A stretch of DNA of 64,000 nucleotides. Source: an uncultured Rikenellaceae bacterium (GTDB lineage Bacteria > Bacteroidota > Bacteroidia > Bacteroidales > Rikenellaceae). Location of the stretch: NCBI GenBank assembly GCA_947038405.1, contig CAMQVY010000006.1:21842-85841 (forward strand). Direction: 5' to 3'. Positions 55,335-64,000 of this stretch are shown one piece after another. The translations under genes were made by a program, and so were the position numbers. Positions within the stretch are counted from its first letter, which is position 1. The number at the start of each line of letters is the position of its first letter. The notes below the pieces were generated by a model. It had not been told where the DNA came from. It searched no databases and was given only the letters and a program-made list of their open reading frames with translations.

Positions 55335-56361
55335 CTTCATCTAATTTATTAAAAAAATCTGCCTTTTCATTATTCAAAAACTCTAGCTCAATTGGTAAAT
55401 AATACAACTTTGCAAGTAGTTCTTGAGGTATATTTTTACGATTAGTCAACTTCACATAATCCTTCTCTGTGATCAATACAACTGTGTCTGATGGATGTGA
55501 AGCTAACACTGAAATTAATCTAGCAATATCGCTCTTTCTATATACATGATGGTCTGGATATACCAAATGGTCCTTGACTGAATATAGTTTAGAAATCTCC
55601 GATTCAAAAAATTTTGGATTTCCGATTCCTGACATTAATACAACATTACACCCTTTAGCTATAACACGTGACTTACCCTCTTTAAAAATTGCAGTTGGAT
55701 TCCCACTCTTAATTTTAGTGAAAAATAGACGCTGATATGGATATAGTGCCAAGCTAATGTTTACAATACGCATATCTATCGCTGTAATACTATCTGAACA
55801 CTTATTTACAACAACGAATCGTGCTCTATTCATCTGAGATAAGCTATCTCGCAAGCTCCCCCAAGGTAACATATGATCTTTATATACAGGTCTTGTGTAG
55901 TCCATAAGAACTAGAGACGTCCATGGCTCAACATATCTATGCTGAAATCCATCATCTAAAAGTATCAAATTTAACTCTGGATGACTAGCTCTCATACGTG
56001 CAATCCCCTCTCTCCTATCGGCACAGACTGAAACTATTATCTCTGGAAATTTTAATTTTATCTGCTTTGGCTCATCACCAGAGTTCAAAAATGAACTCCC
56101 TGATTCAACCTCGTAATAACCTTTGGTTCGCCTCTTATAGCCTCTGGATAGAACTCCAATCTTATACTCTCCGCTTAGGTGTCGAATCAATGCCTCTGTC
56201 ATTGGAGTTTTACCTGTACCTCCTACGGTGACATTGCCAATACATACGATTGGAATATCATACTCCTCTGACGGCAACAGTTTCCAATCAAACATTTTGT
56301 GTCTGATAAAAATGATAAAGGTATATAACCATGCGAATGGTGCTAATAGAAACTTAAACAT
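55297..56361 (-). CDS. lpxK: Tetraacyldisaccharide 4'-kinase
   Basis: Phosphorylates the lipid A precursor at the 4' position on the inner membrane. It has 354 residues with an N-terminal hydrophobic segment (about 5-20) and the P-loop GNVTVGGTGKTPMT (about 42-55). The block LLDDGFQHR follows. It shows that the organism makes lipid A. It is the first gene of a group with punA and ssb; a possible -7 box TATATTTG is at 56396-56403. Confidence 0.95.
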   Translation of the reverse strand: MFKFLLAPFAWLYTFIIFIRHKMFDWKLLPSEEYDIPIVCIGNVTVGGTGKTPMTEALIRHLSGEYKIGVLSRGYKRRTKGYYEVESGSSFLNSGDEPKQIKLKFPEIIVSVCADRREGIARMRASHPELNLILLDDGFQHRYVEPWTSLVLMDYTRPVYKDHMLPWGSLRDSLSQMNRARFVVVNKCSDSITAIDMRIVNISLALYPYQRLFFTKIKSGNPTAIFKEGKSRVIAKGCNVVLMSGIGNPKFFESEISKLYSVKDHLVYPDHHVYRKSDIARLISVLASHPSDTVVLITEKDYVKLTNRKNIPQELLAKLYYLPIELEFLNNEKADFFNKLDEDVRENSKYSLHH

Positions 56362-56395
56362 AAATCAAACAAGTCAGGTTAAGGTGTACAGATTT

Positions 56396-56403
56396 CAAAT
56401 ATA
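56396..56403 (-). promoter_or_regulatory. Possible promoter of lpxK-punA-ssb (-7 box)
   Basis: On the minus strand it reads TATATTTG, 34 bases before the lpxK ATG. No -33 box is clear. Confidence 0.4.
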
Positions 56404-56524
56404 CTTTATTTTTTTGACTTTTTACCTATTTATGTCCAATCTCACTTAAAAAAAGAACATTTTTAATGCTATTTTTTCAAAAAATAGATATTTTATCCTT
56501 TAATTTATCTAATTATACAATAAT

Positions 56525-57007
56525 TTAGCCAACCTTTCTAAAGGTAAAGTATTTCTGCATCAAATAACTATATATTACAGATATACATGAAGTTATAATA
56601 TAGGACGGTGTAGGATAGATACCTATGACATCTACGAAAAACTTTAAGCCAATCAAACTAAGTAACATTGAGCCTAAAACACTTATAAAATATCTATTGA
56701 GCTGGACTCTTGTTCGCAACTTAGACTCTGTGAAAGTAACATATTTATTCAACCAAAAACCTGTATAAAAAGTGATTGGAACAACAATCCAATAGGTCAT
56801 TACATGAGCCGAAAACGATATAAATCCGAGGTCAACAACCTCTTTCTGAAGGACGAAGTTATAAATAACAGAGTATAAAACCCAATTCAAAAACATGTTA
56901 CCTCCACCACAAACAGCATATAAAAACGTCTGATGAGGAACAATCCGACTTACAGCGGGTATATAGAACCAATTTATTACTTTCCTTATTTTATCCGATA
57001 AAACCAT
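56525..57007 (-). CDS. GtrA family membrane protein
   Basis: Small polytopic protein of 160 residues with four hydrophobic segments (about 26-46, 64-85, 104-124 and 132-150), as in the GtrA/DPMS flippase-associated family. These proteins are linked to transport of polyprenyl-linked sugars for cell surface glycans. The end YLMQKYFTFRK fits the family. No glycosyltransferase is adjacent. Its start overlaps the uvrB stop (TAATG), so it is cotranscribed with uvrB. Confidence 0.85.
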   Translation of the reverse strand: MVLSDKIRKVINWFYIPAVSRIVPHQTFLYAVCGGGNMFLNWVLYSVIYNFVLQKEVVDLGFISFSAHVMTYWIVVPITFYTGFWLNKYVTFTESKLRTRVQLNRYFISVLGSMLLSLIGLKFFVDVIGIYPTPSYIITSCISVIYSYLMQKYFTFRKVG

Positions 57008-59073
57008 TAATCAATATCTCCTCTATCTTTTACTAACTCTTTATAACTAAATTTATTTTGATCTGCCTGCTTAGCCTGCAATGAGTACATAATATCTCTA
57101 TACTTCGCAGCATTGATAAAATCCAAATCCTTTGCGGCACTCTCCATCATTCCCTTTGCCTTTATTATTGCCTCCGACAACTCATCTGTCGTAGTGTACT
57201 CTGCCCTAAAATCTGCTGCCATCAAAGGCTTTATGTCATTTATTGGATAACTTACATATTCATCTTTCCGAGTGGTAGAACCAACGGCAATAGTAGACGT
57301 TCCACTCTTATGCGCTCTTCTTGGAAGAGACTCATGCTCCATATTATACAAAATCTGCTTCTCCCTACGCCTATTACTCTCGGTCATAGCGTGGTACATA
57401 GACTTCGTACGCTTTTCTGCATACATTATAACATTACCATTAGCATGACGCGCTGCTCGACCCGCAGTCTGAGTTAAGGAGCGTTCACTCCTCAAAAAAC
57501 CCTCTTTATCTGCATCCATAATTGCAACTAACGAAACTTCAGGAAGGTCTAAACCCTCCCTCAATAAGTTAACTCCAATCAATACGTCAAACATACCTGC
57601 TCGTAATTCATCAAGAATTTGAACTCGCTCCAATGTATCTATATCTGAGTGAATATATCTATTACGAACTCCATTTCGATCAAAATATTTTGATAACTCC
57701 TCTGCCATACGTTTCGTCAAAGTGGTTATCAGAACCTTTTCATCTAAAGATATACGCTCATTTATCTCCTCAGTTAAATCATCAATCTGATTATCCGTTA
57801 TCTTAATCTTCAATGGAGGATCAATAAGTCCTGTAGGACGGATTAACTGCTCTACAATAGCACCCTCACTCTTCATTATTTCATAATCTGCGGGGGTAGC
57901 ACTAACATATATTGCAGTACTTAAAAGACTCTCAAACTCTTCAAATTTTAATGGTCGGTTATCTATTGCAGCAGGTAGGCGAAAACCATACTCTACTAGA
58001 TTTATCTTACGAGCTCTATCACCACCATACATTGCACGTATTTGAGGAATAGTAACATGACTCTCATCAATAACCATTAGATAATCTTTCGGGAAATAGT
58101 CCAACAAACAGAACGGTCTTGTTCCTGGCTCTCTACCATCAAAGTACCTAGAGTAGTTCTCAATACCAGAACAGTAACCCATCTCTTTTATCATCTCTAA
58201 ATCGTACTCAACCCTCTGCTTTATACGCTGAGCCTCTCCAAAACGACCCATCTCTTCAAAAAATTGAATTTGACGACCAAGATCTATCTGAATATCTGCA
58301 ACAGCACTGTTTATGCGCTCCTTCGTAGTAACAAAAAGATTAGCAGGGAAGATTGTAACACGATCTAATGTTGAGATACGCTGACCTGTATCTGTATCTA
58401 TATGAACAATGAGTTCAATCTCATCATCATAAAACATAACCCTATATGTTAAATTACCATAAGCTTGGCAAATATCAATTGTATCTCCATTTATCCTAAA
58501 ACTCCCCGGAGTTAACTCCCGCTCAGTTCTAGTATAAAGTGCCTCAACAAGTGAATATAAAAGTTTCTTTCGACTAATAATATCCCCTTTAACCAACTCG
58601 ACAGATGTAGCCTTAAAATCTAGTGGATTACCAATACCATACAGACATGAGACACTCGAAACAACAATAATATCTCGACCGCCAGTAAGTAGCGCAGAAG
58701 TCGCACTAAGTCGCATCTTCTCAATCTCTTCATTGATAGATAGATCTTTTTCGATATATCGACCTGAAGCTGGAAGATATGCCTCTGGCTGATAGTAGTC
58801 ATAATACGAAACATAATACTCTACACGATTCTCTGGAAAGAAATTCTTAAACTCCCCATACAACTGCGCAGCTAACGTCTTATTGTGACTCAGCACAAGT
58901 GTCGGTACATTCAGTTCCGAAATAACATTTGCCACAGTAAATGTCTTTCCACTACCAGTCACACCCAGCAACGTGTTATGTTTGCTGTGTCCCTCAATAG
59001 CAGAAACTAATTGTGAAATTGCTTCTGGCTGATCACCCGTAGGCTTATATTCTGATCTCAACTTAAAATCCAT
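57007..59073 (-). CDS. uvrB: Excinuclease ABC subunit B
   Basis: Damage-verifying helicase-like subunit of nucleotide excision repair, 688 residues. Walker A is GVTGSGKTFT (about 38-47), the beta-hairpin YYDYYQPEAYLP follows at about 95, and helicase motifs with DESHVT and QTAGRAARH are present. The UVR domain that binds UvrC lies at the C-terminus (about 635-680). It has a normal length. uvrA and uvrC are not in the window. dnaG is divergent, with 59 bases between the two ATGs. Confidence 0.97.
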   Translation of the reverse strand: MDFKLRSEYKPTGDQPEAISQLVSAIEGHSKHNTLLGVTGSGKTFTVANVISELNVPTLVLSHNKTLAAQLYGEFKNFFPENRVEYYVSYYDYYQPEAYLPASGRYIEKDLSINEEIEKMRLSATSALLTGGRDIIVVSSVSCLYGIGNPLDFKATSVELVKGDIISRKKLLYSLVEALYTRTERELTPGSFRINGDTIDICQAYGNLTYRVMFYDDEIELIVHIDTDTGQRISTLDRVTIFPANLFVTTKERINSAVADIQIDLGRQIQFFEEMGRFGEAQRIKQRVEYDLEMIKEMGYCSGIENYSRYFDGREPGTRPFCLLDYFPKDYLMVIDESHVTIPQIRAMYGGDRARKINLVEYGFRLPAAIDNRPLKFEEFESLLSTAIYVSATPADYEIMKSEGAIVEQLIRPTGLIDPPLKIKITDNQIDDLTEEINERISLDEKVLITTLTKRMAEELSKYFDRNGVRNRYIHSDIDTLERVQILDELRAGMFDVLIGVNLLREGLDLPEVSLVAIMDADKEGFLRSERSLTQTAGRAARHANGNVIMYAEKRTKSMYHAMTESNRRREKQILYNMEHESLPRRAHKSGTSTIAVGSTTRKDEYVSYPINDIKPLMAADFRAEYTTTDELSEAIIKAKGMMESAAKDLDFINAAKYRDIMYSLQAKQADQNKFSYKELVKDRGDID

Positions 59074-59116
59074 AGCACAAAGTTATGAAAAGTTTTTGAT
59101 ATTAGTTACCTTCGCA

Positions 59117-59124
59117 CAAAAGTA
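59117..59124 (-). promoter_or_regulatory. Probable promoter of uvrB (-7 box)
   Basis: On the minus strand it reads TACTTTTG, an exact TAnnTTTG, 43 bases before the uvrB ATG. A second box TAACTTTG (59078-59085) is so close to the ATG that it would give a leaderless transcript. Confidence 0.45.
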
Positions 59125-59132
59125 AGAAGAGT

Positions 59133-61115
59133 ATGATAGATAATGGAACAATAGATAGAATTTTTGCAGCAGCTAACATCGTCGATATTGTGGGCGATTT
59201 CATCTCTCTGCGAAAAAAAGGGGTAAACTTTCAAGCTTGTTGTCCTTTCCATAACGAAAAGACCCCATCCTTTGTTGTCTCCCCATCTAAAGGACTATTC
59301 AAGTGCTTCGGTTGTGGCAAAGGAGGTAATGCAGTCACATTCGTTATGGAACACGAATCAATGGGATACGTGGATGCTCTTAAATATGTAGCAAAAAAAT
59401 ACGGAATAGAAATTGTAGAGAAACAACTATCCGTTGATGATATAAAGAAGAATGATGATAGAGAGAGTATGATGATAGCGAGTACATACGCATCAGATTA
59501 CTTTACAAAATATCTTCACAACTCTGAAGAGGGTAAGAATATAGGATTGTCATACTTTCAAGAGAGAGGTTTCACTCCTAGTACAATCGAGAAATTTAGA
59601 CTCGGATTCTGTCCAACAACGGGAAACCAATTTACTAATGACGCAATTGCTGCGGGATACAAAGAGAAGTTCCTTACTGCAACAGGATTAACAGGAAAGA
59701 GAGAGAGTGATGGGAAATTATATGATAGATTCTATGGTCGAATAATATTCCCAATACATACTATTAGCGGTAGAGTAACAGCTTTTGGAGGAAGAACTCT
59801 TCGCACTGACAAAAAAGTTGCTAAATACGTAAACTCACCTGAGAGCGAAATATACCACAAAAGCAACATACTTTATGGGCTATTCTTCGCTAAAAAGTCA
59901 ATTACACAAGATAATTGCTGTATCTTAGTAGAGGGTTATACTGATGTGATATCAATGCACCAATCAGGCGTAGAAAATGTAGTATCATCATCGGGAACAT
60001 CACTAACTGTTGAGCAAGTAAGACTTATTAGTAGATTCACAAAAAATATTACCGTAATATACGATGGAGATAGTGCTGGAATTAAAGCTTCTCTTAGAGG
60101 TATCGATCTTATATTACGCGAAGGACTTAATGTTCGTGTTGTTTTACTCCCTGAGGGGGATGACCCCGACTCATTTGCAAAAAAACACTCAGCAAATGAA
60201 CTTAAAGATTATATCAGAGAAAACGAAGAGGATTTTATATCTTTCAAAACTCGGGTACTCCTTAAAGGTGTTGGAGACGATCCGATAAAACGTGCGGAAC
60301 TCATTACCGACATTGTGAACTCTATGGCGGAAGTTCCCGATAATATAATGAGATCAGTATATATAAAAGAGTCAGCTAAGATTCTGGGGGTATCGGAACA
60401 TATTTTATTAGAAGAGGTTGCAAGAAAAAGAATCTCGCATGAATCGGACAATCAAACAAAAGAGTTCATTAGAAACCAACGTGCTCTTGAGCTGCAAAGA
60501 TCCCCTCAAAGTATTGAGTCAATCTCTTCAGCTATTCACAAAGCCGGCTCAAGTATCGCTGAAATTGAGAAAGAAATTGTAAAATATCTACTAAAATATG
60601 GAAACCATGACTTTGACTACAAAGAAGGCAAGGAATTTGTTAAGTTAAATGTAGCTGAGATTATTATTGGTGATATAGAGGGTAATGGTATAATGTTACA
60701 AAATAGTGCTTATCGTGAGATATACAAAACCTATTTTGAACTACATAAACAGAGAATAGAACAAGAGAGTAAAGAGATTATTCCAATGTACAACTTCATT
60801 AATCACCACTCTCCTGAAGTTTGCAATGCAGTTGTAGATATTTTAACTGCTGGTGACAACTACAAAATGAGTAATATTTGGAAAAAACACGATATCATTG
60901 ACGAAAAAGAGGAGGATATGTTGGCCGAAGTTGTTCCCAGAACAATTATTCTATATAAAAGCAAAGCTATTGAGACTATTATTGCTGAACTACAACGCAA
61001 TTTAAGCAATCCCGATTTGGATGAAGAGAAGCAACTAGAAATATTATATAAAATAACCGCTCTTAATAAAGAGAGACTTTCAATTGCAAATAGATTGAAA
61101 AGAATGATGCTATAA
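59133..61115 (+). CDS. dnaG: DNA primase
   Basis: Makes RNA primers at the replication fork, 660 residues. The N-terminal CHC2 zinc finger uses Cys37, His40, Cys58 and Cys61. The TOPRIM catalytic core has VEGYTDVISMHQSG and YDGDSAGIKA. The C-terminal part, from about residue 430, is the DnaB helicase-binding region. It is divergent from uvrB, and not in the rpsU-dnaG-rpoD arrangement known from other phyla. The patatin gene follows after 53 bases. Confidence 0.97.
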   Translation: MIDNGTIDRIFAAANIVDIVGDFISLRKKGVNFQACCPFHNEKTPSFVVSPSKGLFKCFGCGKGGNAVTFVMEHESMGYVDALKYVAKKYGIEIVEKQLSVDDIKKNDDRESMMIASTYASDYFTKYLHNSEEGKNIGLSYFQERGFTPSTIEKFRLGFCPTTGNQFTNDAIAAGYKEKFLTATGLTGKRESDGKLYDRFYGRIIFPIHTISGRVTAFGGRTLRTDKKVAKYVNSPESEIYHKSNILYGLFFAKKSITQDNCCILVEGYTDVISMHQSGVENVVSSSGTSLTVEQVRLISRFTKNITVIYDGDSAGIKASLRGIDLILREGLNVRVVLLPEGDDPDSFAKKHSANELKDYIRENEEDFISFKTRVLLKGVGDDPIKRAELITDIVNSMAEVPDNIMRSVYIKESAKILGVSEHILLEEVARKRISHESDNQTKEFIRNQRALELQRSPQSIESISSAIHKAGSSIAEIEKEIVKYLLKYGNHDFDYKEGKEFVKLNVAEIIIGDIEGNGIMLQNSAYREIYKTYFELHKQRIEQESKEIIPMYNFINHHSPEVCNAVVDILTAGDNYKMSNIWKKHDIIDEKEEDMLAEVVPRTIILYKSKAIETIIAELQRNLSNPDLDEEKQLEILYKITALNKERLSIANRLKRMML

Positions 61116-61168
61116 CAACGTTACAACATCTAAAGTGAAATATTAACCTTTGCTGACTAAAATTGAAT

Positions 61169-63367
61169 ATGAAAACTATACTTACAATAATGCTTACAAT
61201 ACTATTCATTACAGTGAGTAGTATGAACGCAGCATCTCAAGAGAGAAAAAAAATAGGGCTTGTCCTCAGTGGAGGAGGGGCTAAAGGTGTGGCACATATT
61301 GGAGCTATTAAAGTTATTCAAGAGGCAGGGATCCCTATCGACTATATCGCAGGTACTAGTATGGGGGCAATTGTAGGAGCTATGACAGCTCTCGGTTACT
61401 CTCCTCACAGTTTGGATTCGATTGTAAAAAAACTAGATTGGACAGCACTTTTTAGCGATAAAGTCTCACGTAAAAATATGACATATAATCAGAAATTACG
61501 TTCTGATAAATATGTATTTTCCGTTACTCTAAATAAAGAGAAAAAACTAAACCTAGAGGGATTGTCTAATGGACAAAACATACTAAACCTACTTGAAAGA
61601 CTATGTATAGGATATACTGACTCTATATCATTCTCAAAACTTCCAATCCCATTCTCCTGTGTGGCGTATGATATGGCCAGTGGCAAAGATATAATATTAA
61701 ATCATGGTGATCTACCTCTAGCTATTAGATCAAGTATGTCAATCCCCGGAGTATTCAGCCCCGTACACAGAAACGGCATGGTATTAGTCGATGGCGGAAT
61801 TGCGAATAACTTCCCCGTAGATATAGTAAAACAGATGGGTGCAGATGTTGTAATCGGAGTGGATGTTGGCGCGGATGTTATGACGGTAAGCCAATTGAAT
61901 AACCCTGCGAATCTCCTGAATCAGTTGACTACATTTTATGGATTGAAAAAAAATGAAGCCAATATTAAAGCAACAAATGTCTATATACGACCAGATATTC
62001 ACCCATACACATCTGCAAGTTTCTCTTTTAACGCAATCGATACGCTAATAACTAGAGGTGAGTACGCAGCTAATGACAAATGGAATGAACTAATAGAACT
62101 TAAAAAAAGTATAGGTTTAGAGATAGATTACATGCCAGAATATCTTGATAGACACCAGAATTATAAACAAAAAGTCAACTTAGGAAGCATCCAGCTTGAA
62201 GGTCTGAACTATATAAGACCAAATGATATATTTAAAATCTCTGGACTTAAAGAGGACACTAAAATAGAAGAAGAGGAGTTATTAAATGGTATTAAAAAGT
62301 TACAAGGCACAGGGCTTTTTTCTCAAGTAAACTACAAGTTAAATGAAAAACCTCCTTACAATTTAACAATTATAGTGGAGGAGAACACTAGAAACAGTTT
62401 AAGTTTTGGGTTTCGATTTGATAGCAAAGATATGGCTGCTGTTCTTTTAAATGCAACATTAACAACCAAAGGTAAATCATTCTCCGAATTCAATTTAACA
62501 ACTAGACTGAATGAAAATCCATATGTAAAAATTGCATATAAAGTAGGTGTTCCAACTCAACGAAAAAGTGCATTATCATATATGCTTAAATACACCTCTG
62601 TTAATATATATAACGACGGTAGGAAGTTCAGCAATATAGATTATCTCCAAAATGAAGTTGATCTTTCCTTCTCAAATATCAAATTTAAAGATCTGAAAAT
62701 ATTAATCGGATTAAAGTATGACTATTTTGATTTCGACGCCTTGTATACAAATAGGCAGAATGATTACATGAGACCAAAATCAGAGGGACTCGTAAGTTTA
62801 TATCTTGATTCCCATTATGATAGTTACGATGAACTATACTACCCTACTAGAGGTATTAGTCTTGAAGCTAACTATACACTAACAACGAACGGGCTTAATA
62901 TATGGAAACAAGGGAGCTCTTTTGGTGCTTTCTTCTTAAAGTTCGCAACTGCAATATCCCCATCTTCTCGTGTGACATTCCTACCTACGGTCTACACAAG
63001 AGTAATACATGGTGACAATGTAGCGTTCCCATATCGTAACTTTATTGGCGGATCTGTGAGCGGTAGATACTTCAACTCACATATGCAATTTATAGGATTC
63101 CATAGCCTTGAGGAGACGCAAAACTCATTAATTGTGGGACAAATTGCTACTAGATTAAGATTGTGGCAAAAACAATATATATCACTTAAAGTAAATTATG
63201 CTAATCACGCGCCAAAAATATTTGACTTCAATAATTCATCCAGTTTATGGGGAGGTGGAGTAAGCTACTCATATAATACTGCTGTTGGTCCTGTTGAATT
63301 ATTAGTAGATATGTCTAATAAATATCAAAAACCTGGGGTATATTTAAGTTTTGGATACTATTTCTAA
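61169..63367 (+). CDS. Patatin-like phospholipase fused to an Omp85-type barrel
   Basis: Predicted outer-membrane lipase-like protein of 732 residues. A signal peptide (about 1-23) is followed by a patatin domain with the oxyanion block LSGGGAKGVAHIG, nucleophile Ser64 in GTSMG and Asp208 in DGG. A POTRA-like domain follows at about 330-400, and the rest is an aromatic-rich beta-barrel ending in a terminal Phe (YLSFGYYF). The layout is that of type Vd autotransporters such as PlpD and FplA. The frame opens at a TTG at 61163; the ATG at 61169 is preferred. Its substrate is unknown. Confidence 0.9.
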   Translation: MKTILTIMLTILFITVSSMNAASQERKKIGLVLSGGGAKGVAHIGAIKVIQEAGIPIDYIAGTSMGAIVGAMTALGYSPHSLDSIVKKLDWTALFSDKVSRKNMTYNQKLRSDKYVFSVTLNKEKKLNLEGLSNGQNILNLLERLCIGYTDSISFSKLPIPFSCVAYDMASGKDIILNHGDLPLAIRSSMSIPGVFSPVHRNGMVLVDGGIANNFPVDIVKQMGADVVIGVDVGADVMTVSQLNNPANLLNQLTTFYGLKKNEANIKATNVYIRPDIHPYTSASFSFNAIDTLITRGEYAANDKWNELIELKKSIGLEIDYMPEYLDRHQNYKQKVNLGSIQLEGLNYIRPNDIFKISGLKEDTKIEEEELLNGIKKLQGTGLFSQVNYKLNEKPPYNLTIIVEENTRNSLSFGFRFDSKDMAAVLLNATLTTKGKSFSEFNLTTRLNENPYVKIAYKVGVPTQRKSALSYMLKYTSVNIYNDGRKFSNIDYLQNEVDLSFSNIKFKDLKILIGLKYDYFDFDALYTNRQNDYMRPKSEGLVSLYLDSHYDSYDELYYPTRGISLEANYTLTTNGLNIWKQGSSFGAFFLKFATAISPSSRVTFLPTVYTRVIHGDNVAFPYRNFIGGSVSGRYFNSHMQFIGFHSLEETQNSLIVGQIATRLRLWQKQYISLKVNYANHAPKIFDFNNSSSLWGGGVSYSYNTAVGPVELLVDMSNKYQKPGVYLSFGYYF

Positions 63368-63401
63368 TCCTTAAACTTAGTTATTATAAAAAGAAATTTA
63401 A

Positions 63402-63409
63402 TACCTTTG
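63402..63409 (+). promoter_or_regulatory. Promoter of smpB (-7 box)
   Basis: TACCTTTG, an exact TAnnTTTG, ends only seven bases before the smpB ATG, so the transcript could be leaderless or nearly so. A -33 box is not clear. Confidence 0.5.
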
Positions 63410-63416
63410 TACTGTT

Positions 63417-63872
63417 ATGATAGATTATAAAAACGTAAACATAAGAAATAGAAGAGCTACATTCGATTATGAAATTCTCGATACATATACTGCTGGAATA
63501 GTATTATACGGAACTGAGATAAAATCAATTAGACTCGGAAAAGCATCACTAGTTGACTGCTACTGCTATTTTGATAGAGGTGAACTATATATTAGAGGCG
63601 TAAATATCTCTGAGTATCATTGGGGTACATACAACAACCACCAACCAAAAAGAGATAGAAAACTGCTTCTACAAAAAAAAGAACTTGCTAAACTAGAGAG
63701 GCAACTCCAAGATAATGGACTCACTATTGTGGGTCTAAAGCTCTTTGTAAATGAGCGTGGCTTTGCTAAAATTAATATAGGATTGGCTAAAGGTCGTAAA
63801 AATTACGACAAAAGAGATTACATTAAAGAGAAAGATGCTAAGAGAGAGATGTCTCGTGCAATGAAAGTATAA
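63417..63872 (+). CDS. smpB: SsrA-binding protein
   Basis: Partner of tmRNA in rescue of stalled ribosomes, 151 residues. Recognised from [34 protein letters not shown] and the C-terminal [21 protein letters not shown], which forms the tail that enters the mRNA channel. The tmRNA gene is not in this window. It follows the patatin gene by 49 bases with its own -7 box, and ends at a strong terminator. Confidence 0.97.
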   Translation: MIDYKNVNIRNRRATFDYEILDTYTAGIVLYGTEIKSIRLGKASLVDCYCYFDRGELYIRGVNISEYHWGTYNNHQPKRDRKLLLQKKELAKLERQLQDNGLTIVGLKLFVNERGFAKINIGLAKGRKNYDKRDYIKEKDAKREMSRAMKV

Positions 63873-63889
63873 ACTAGCATTTAACGCAT

Positions 63890-63927
63890 AAAAAAACGCA
63901 CTGTTAATAATAACAGTGCGTTTTTTG
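63890..63927. terminator. Bidirectional terminator between smpB and tRNA-Arg
   Basis: A perfect 11-bp stem ACGCACTGTTA/TAACAGTGCGT (63896-63906 with 63911-63921) has loop ATAA. It is preceded by an A-run and followed by a T-run. Confidence 0.95.
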
Positions 63928-63940
63928 TATATATAAAGTG

Positions 63941-64000
63941 TGATTCCGACGAGAATCGAACTCATATCATATGAACCGGAATCATACATTCTATCCATTG
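63941..64000 (-). tRNA. tRNA-Arg (anticodon CCG), partial
   Basis: On the minus strand, the 3' two thirds of a tRNA are present up to the window edge. Acceptor 3' strand CGGAATC with discriminator A, T-arm ATGAG/CTCGT around loop TTCGATT, and a 5-bp anticodon stem TATGA/TCATA around loop TTCCGGT are all clear. The anticodon is CCG, which reads CGG for Arg. CCA is not encoded. The 5' acceptor strand and part of the D-arm lie outside the window. Confidence 0.9.

Noticed and set aside
1..64000. Prophage, insertion sequence, integron, CRISPR array, toxin-antitoxin or defence island
   Set aside because: I saw no transposase, integrase, cas gene, direct-repeat array or typical toxin-antitoxin pair. 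Nearly every gene is a recognised core function.

Overview
The window looks like core chromosome of an AT-rich member of the Bacteroidota, most likely Bacteroidales. The support is gene content and order: type B L31, DUF4491, DUF3127, a GldE-type CNNM/CBS protein beside a phosphopantetheinyl transferase, GlsA/GlsB-like glycine-lipid acyltransferases, MraY with a large insertion, and promoters with the Bacteroidota -7 motif TAnnTTTG. I cannot assign a family or genus. I see no prophage, insertion sequence, CRISPR array or integron.

Layout. 1-2300: the 3' part of a LuxR-type response regulator (+), a shared terminator, then rpmE2, a DUF4491 gene and deoC (-). 2580-9820: a complete histidine operon hisG-D-C-B-H-A-F-IE (+), preceded by a textbook attenuator with a His-rich leader peptide, an antiterminator and a terminator. 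9935-19125: tex (-), pepP-tsaB (+), surE (-), rplS (+, with a structured leader), a YeiH-type transporter (-) and dnaX (-). 19311-24752: a secreted GH20 hexosaminidase, murA, corA and mqnA, all (-). 24986-30341: rsfS-ftsH-cdsA-psd-AI-2E-type permease (-). 30582-36458: oxyR, an ABC-F ATPase, DUF3127, a cyclophilin, a phosphopantetheinyl transferase and a GldE-like protein (-). 36498-51758: a nearly complete division and cell wall cluster read on the minus strand, rsmH-ftsL-ftsI-murE-mraY-murD-ftsW-murG-murC-ftsQ-ftsA-ftsZ. 52015-53847: a divergent acyltransferase pair resembling GlsA and GlsB (+). 54025-59073: ssb, punA, lpxK, gtrA-like and uvrB (-). 59133-63872: dnaG, a patatin/Omp85-type outer-membrane protein and smpB (+). 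The right edge cuts a tRNA-Arg(CCG) on the minus strand.

How the genes work together. The his operon makes histidine from PRPP and ATP and is tuned by translation of the leader peptide. The dcw cluster, murA and the tail genes supply peptidoglycan precursors and the divisome; murB, murF, ddl and mraZ are not in this window. cdsA, psd, lpxK and the Gls pair belong to envelope lipid synthesis. dnaX, dnaG, ssb and uvrB belong to replication and repair.

The main non-coding signals are the his attenuator, a small family of GC-rich intergenic palindromes (six probable copies, each next to a gene 3' end), a possible switch-like leader before rplS, and a set of Bacteroidota-type promoters. I found no clear novel multigene system. 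The best leads are the repeat family, the attenuator, the rplS upstream region, and the DUF3127 protein with an SSB-like tail.
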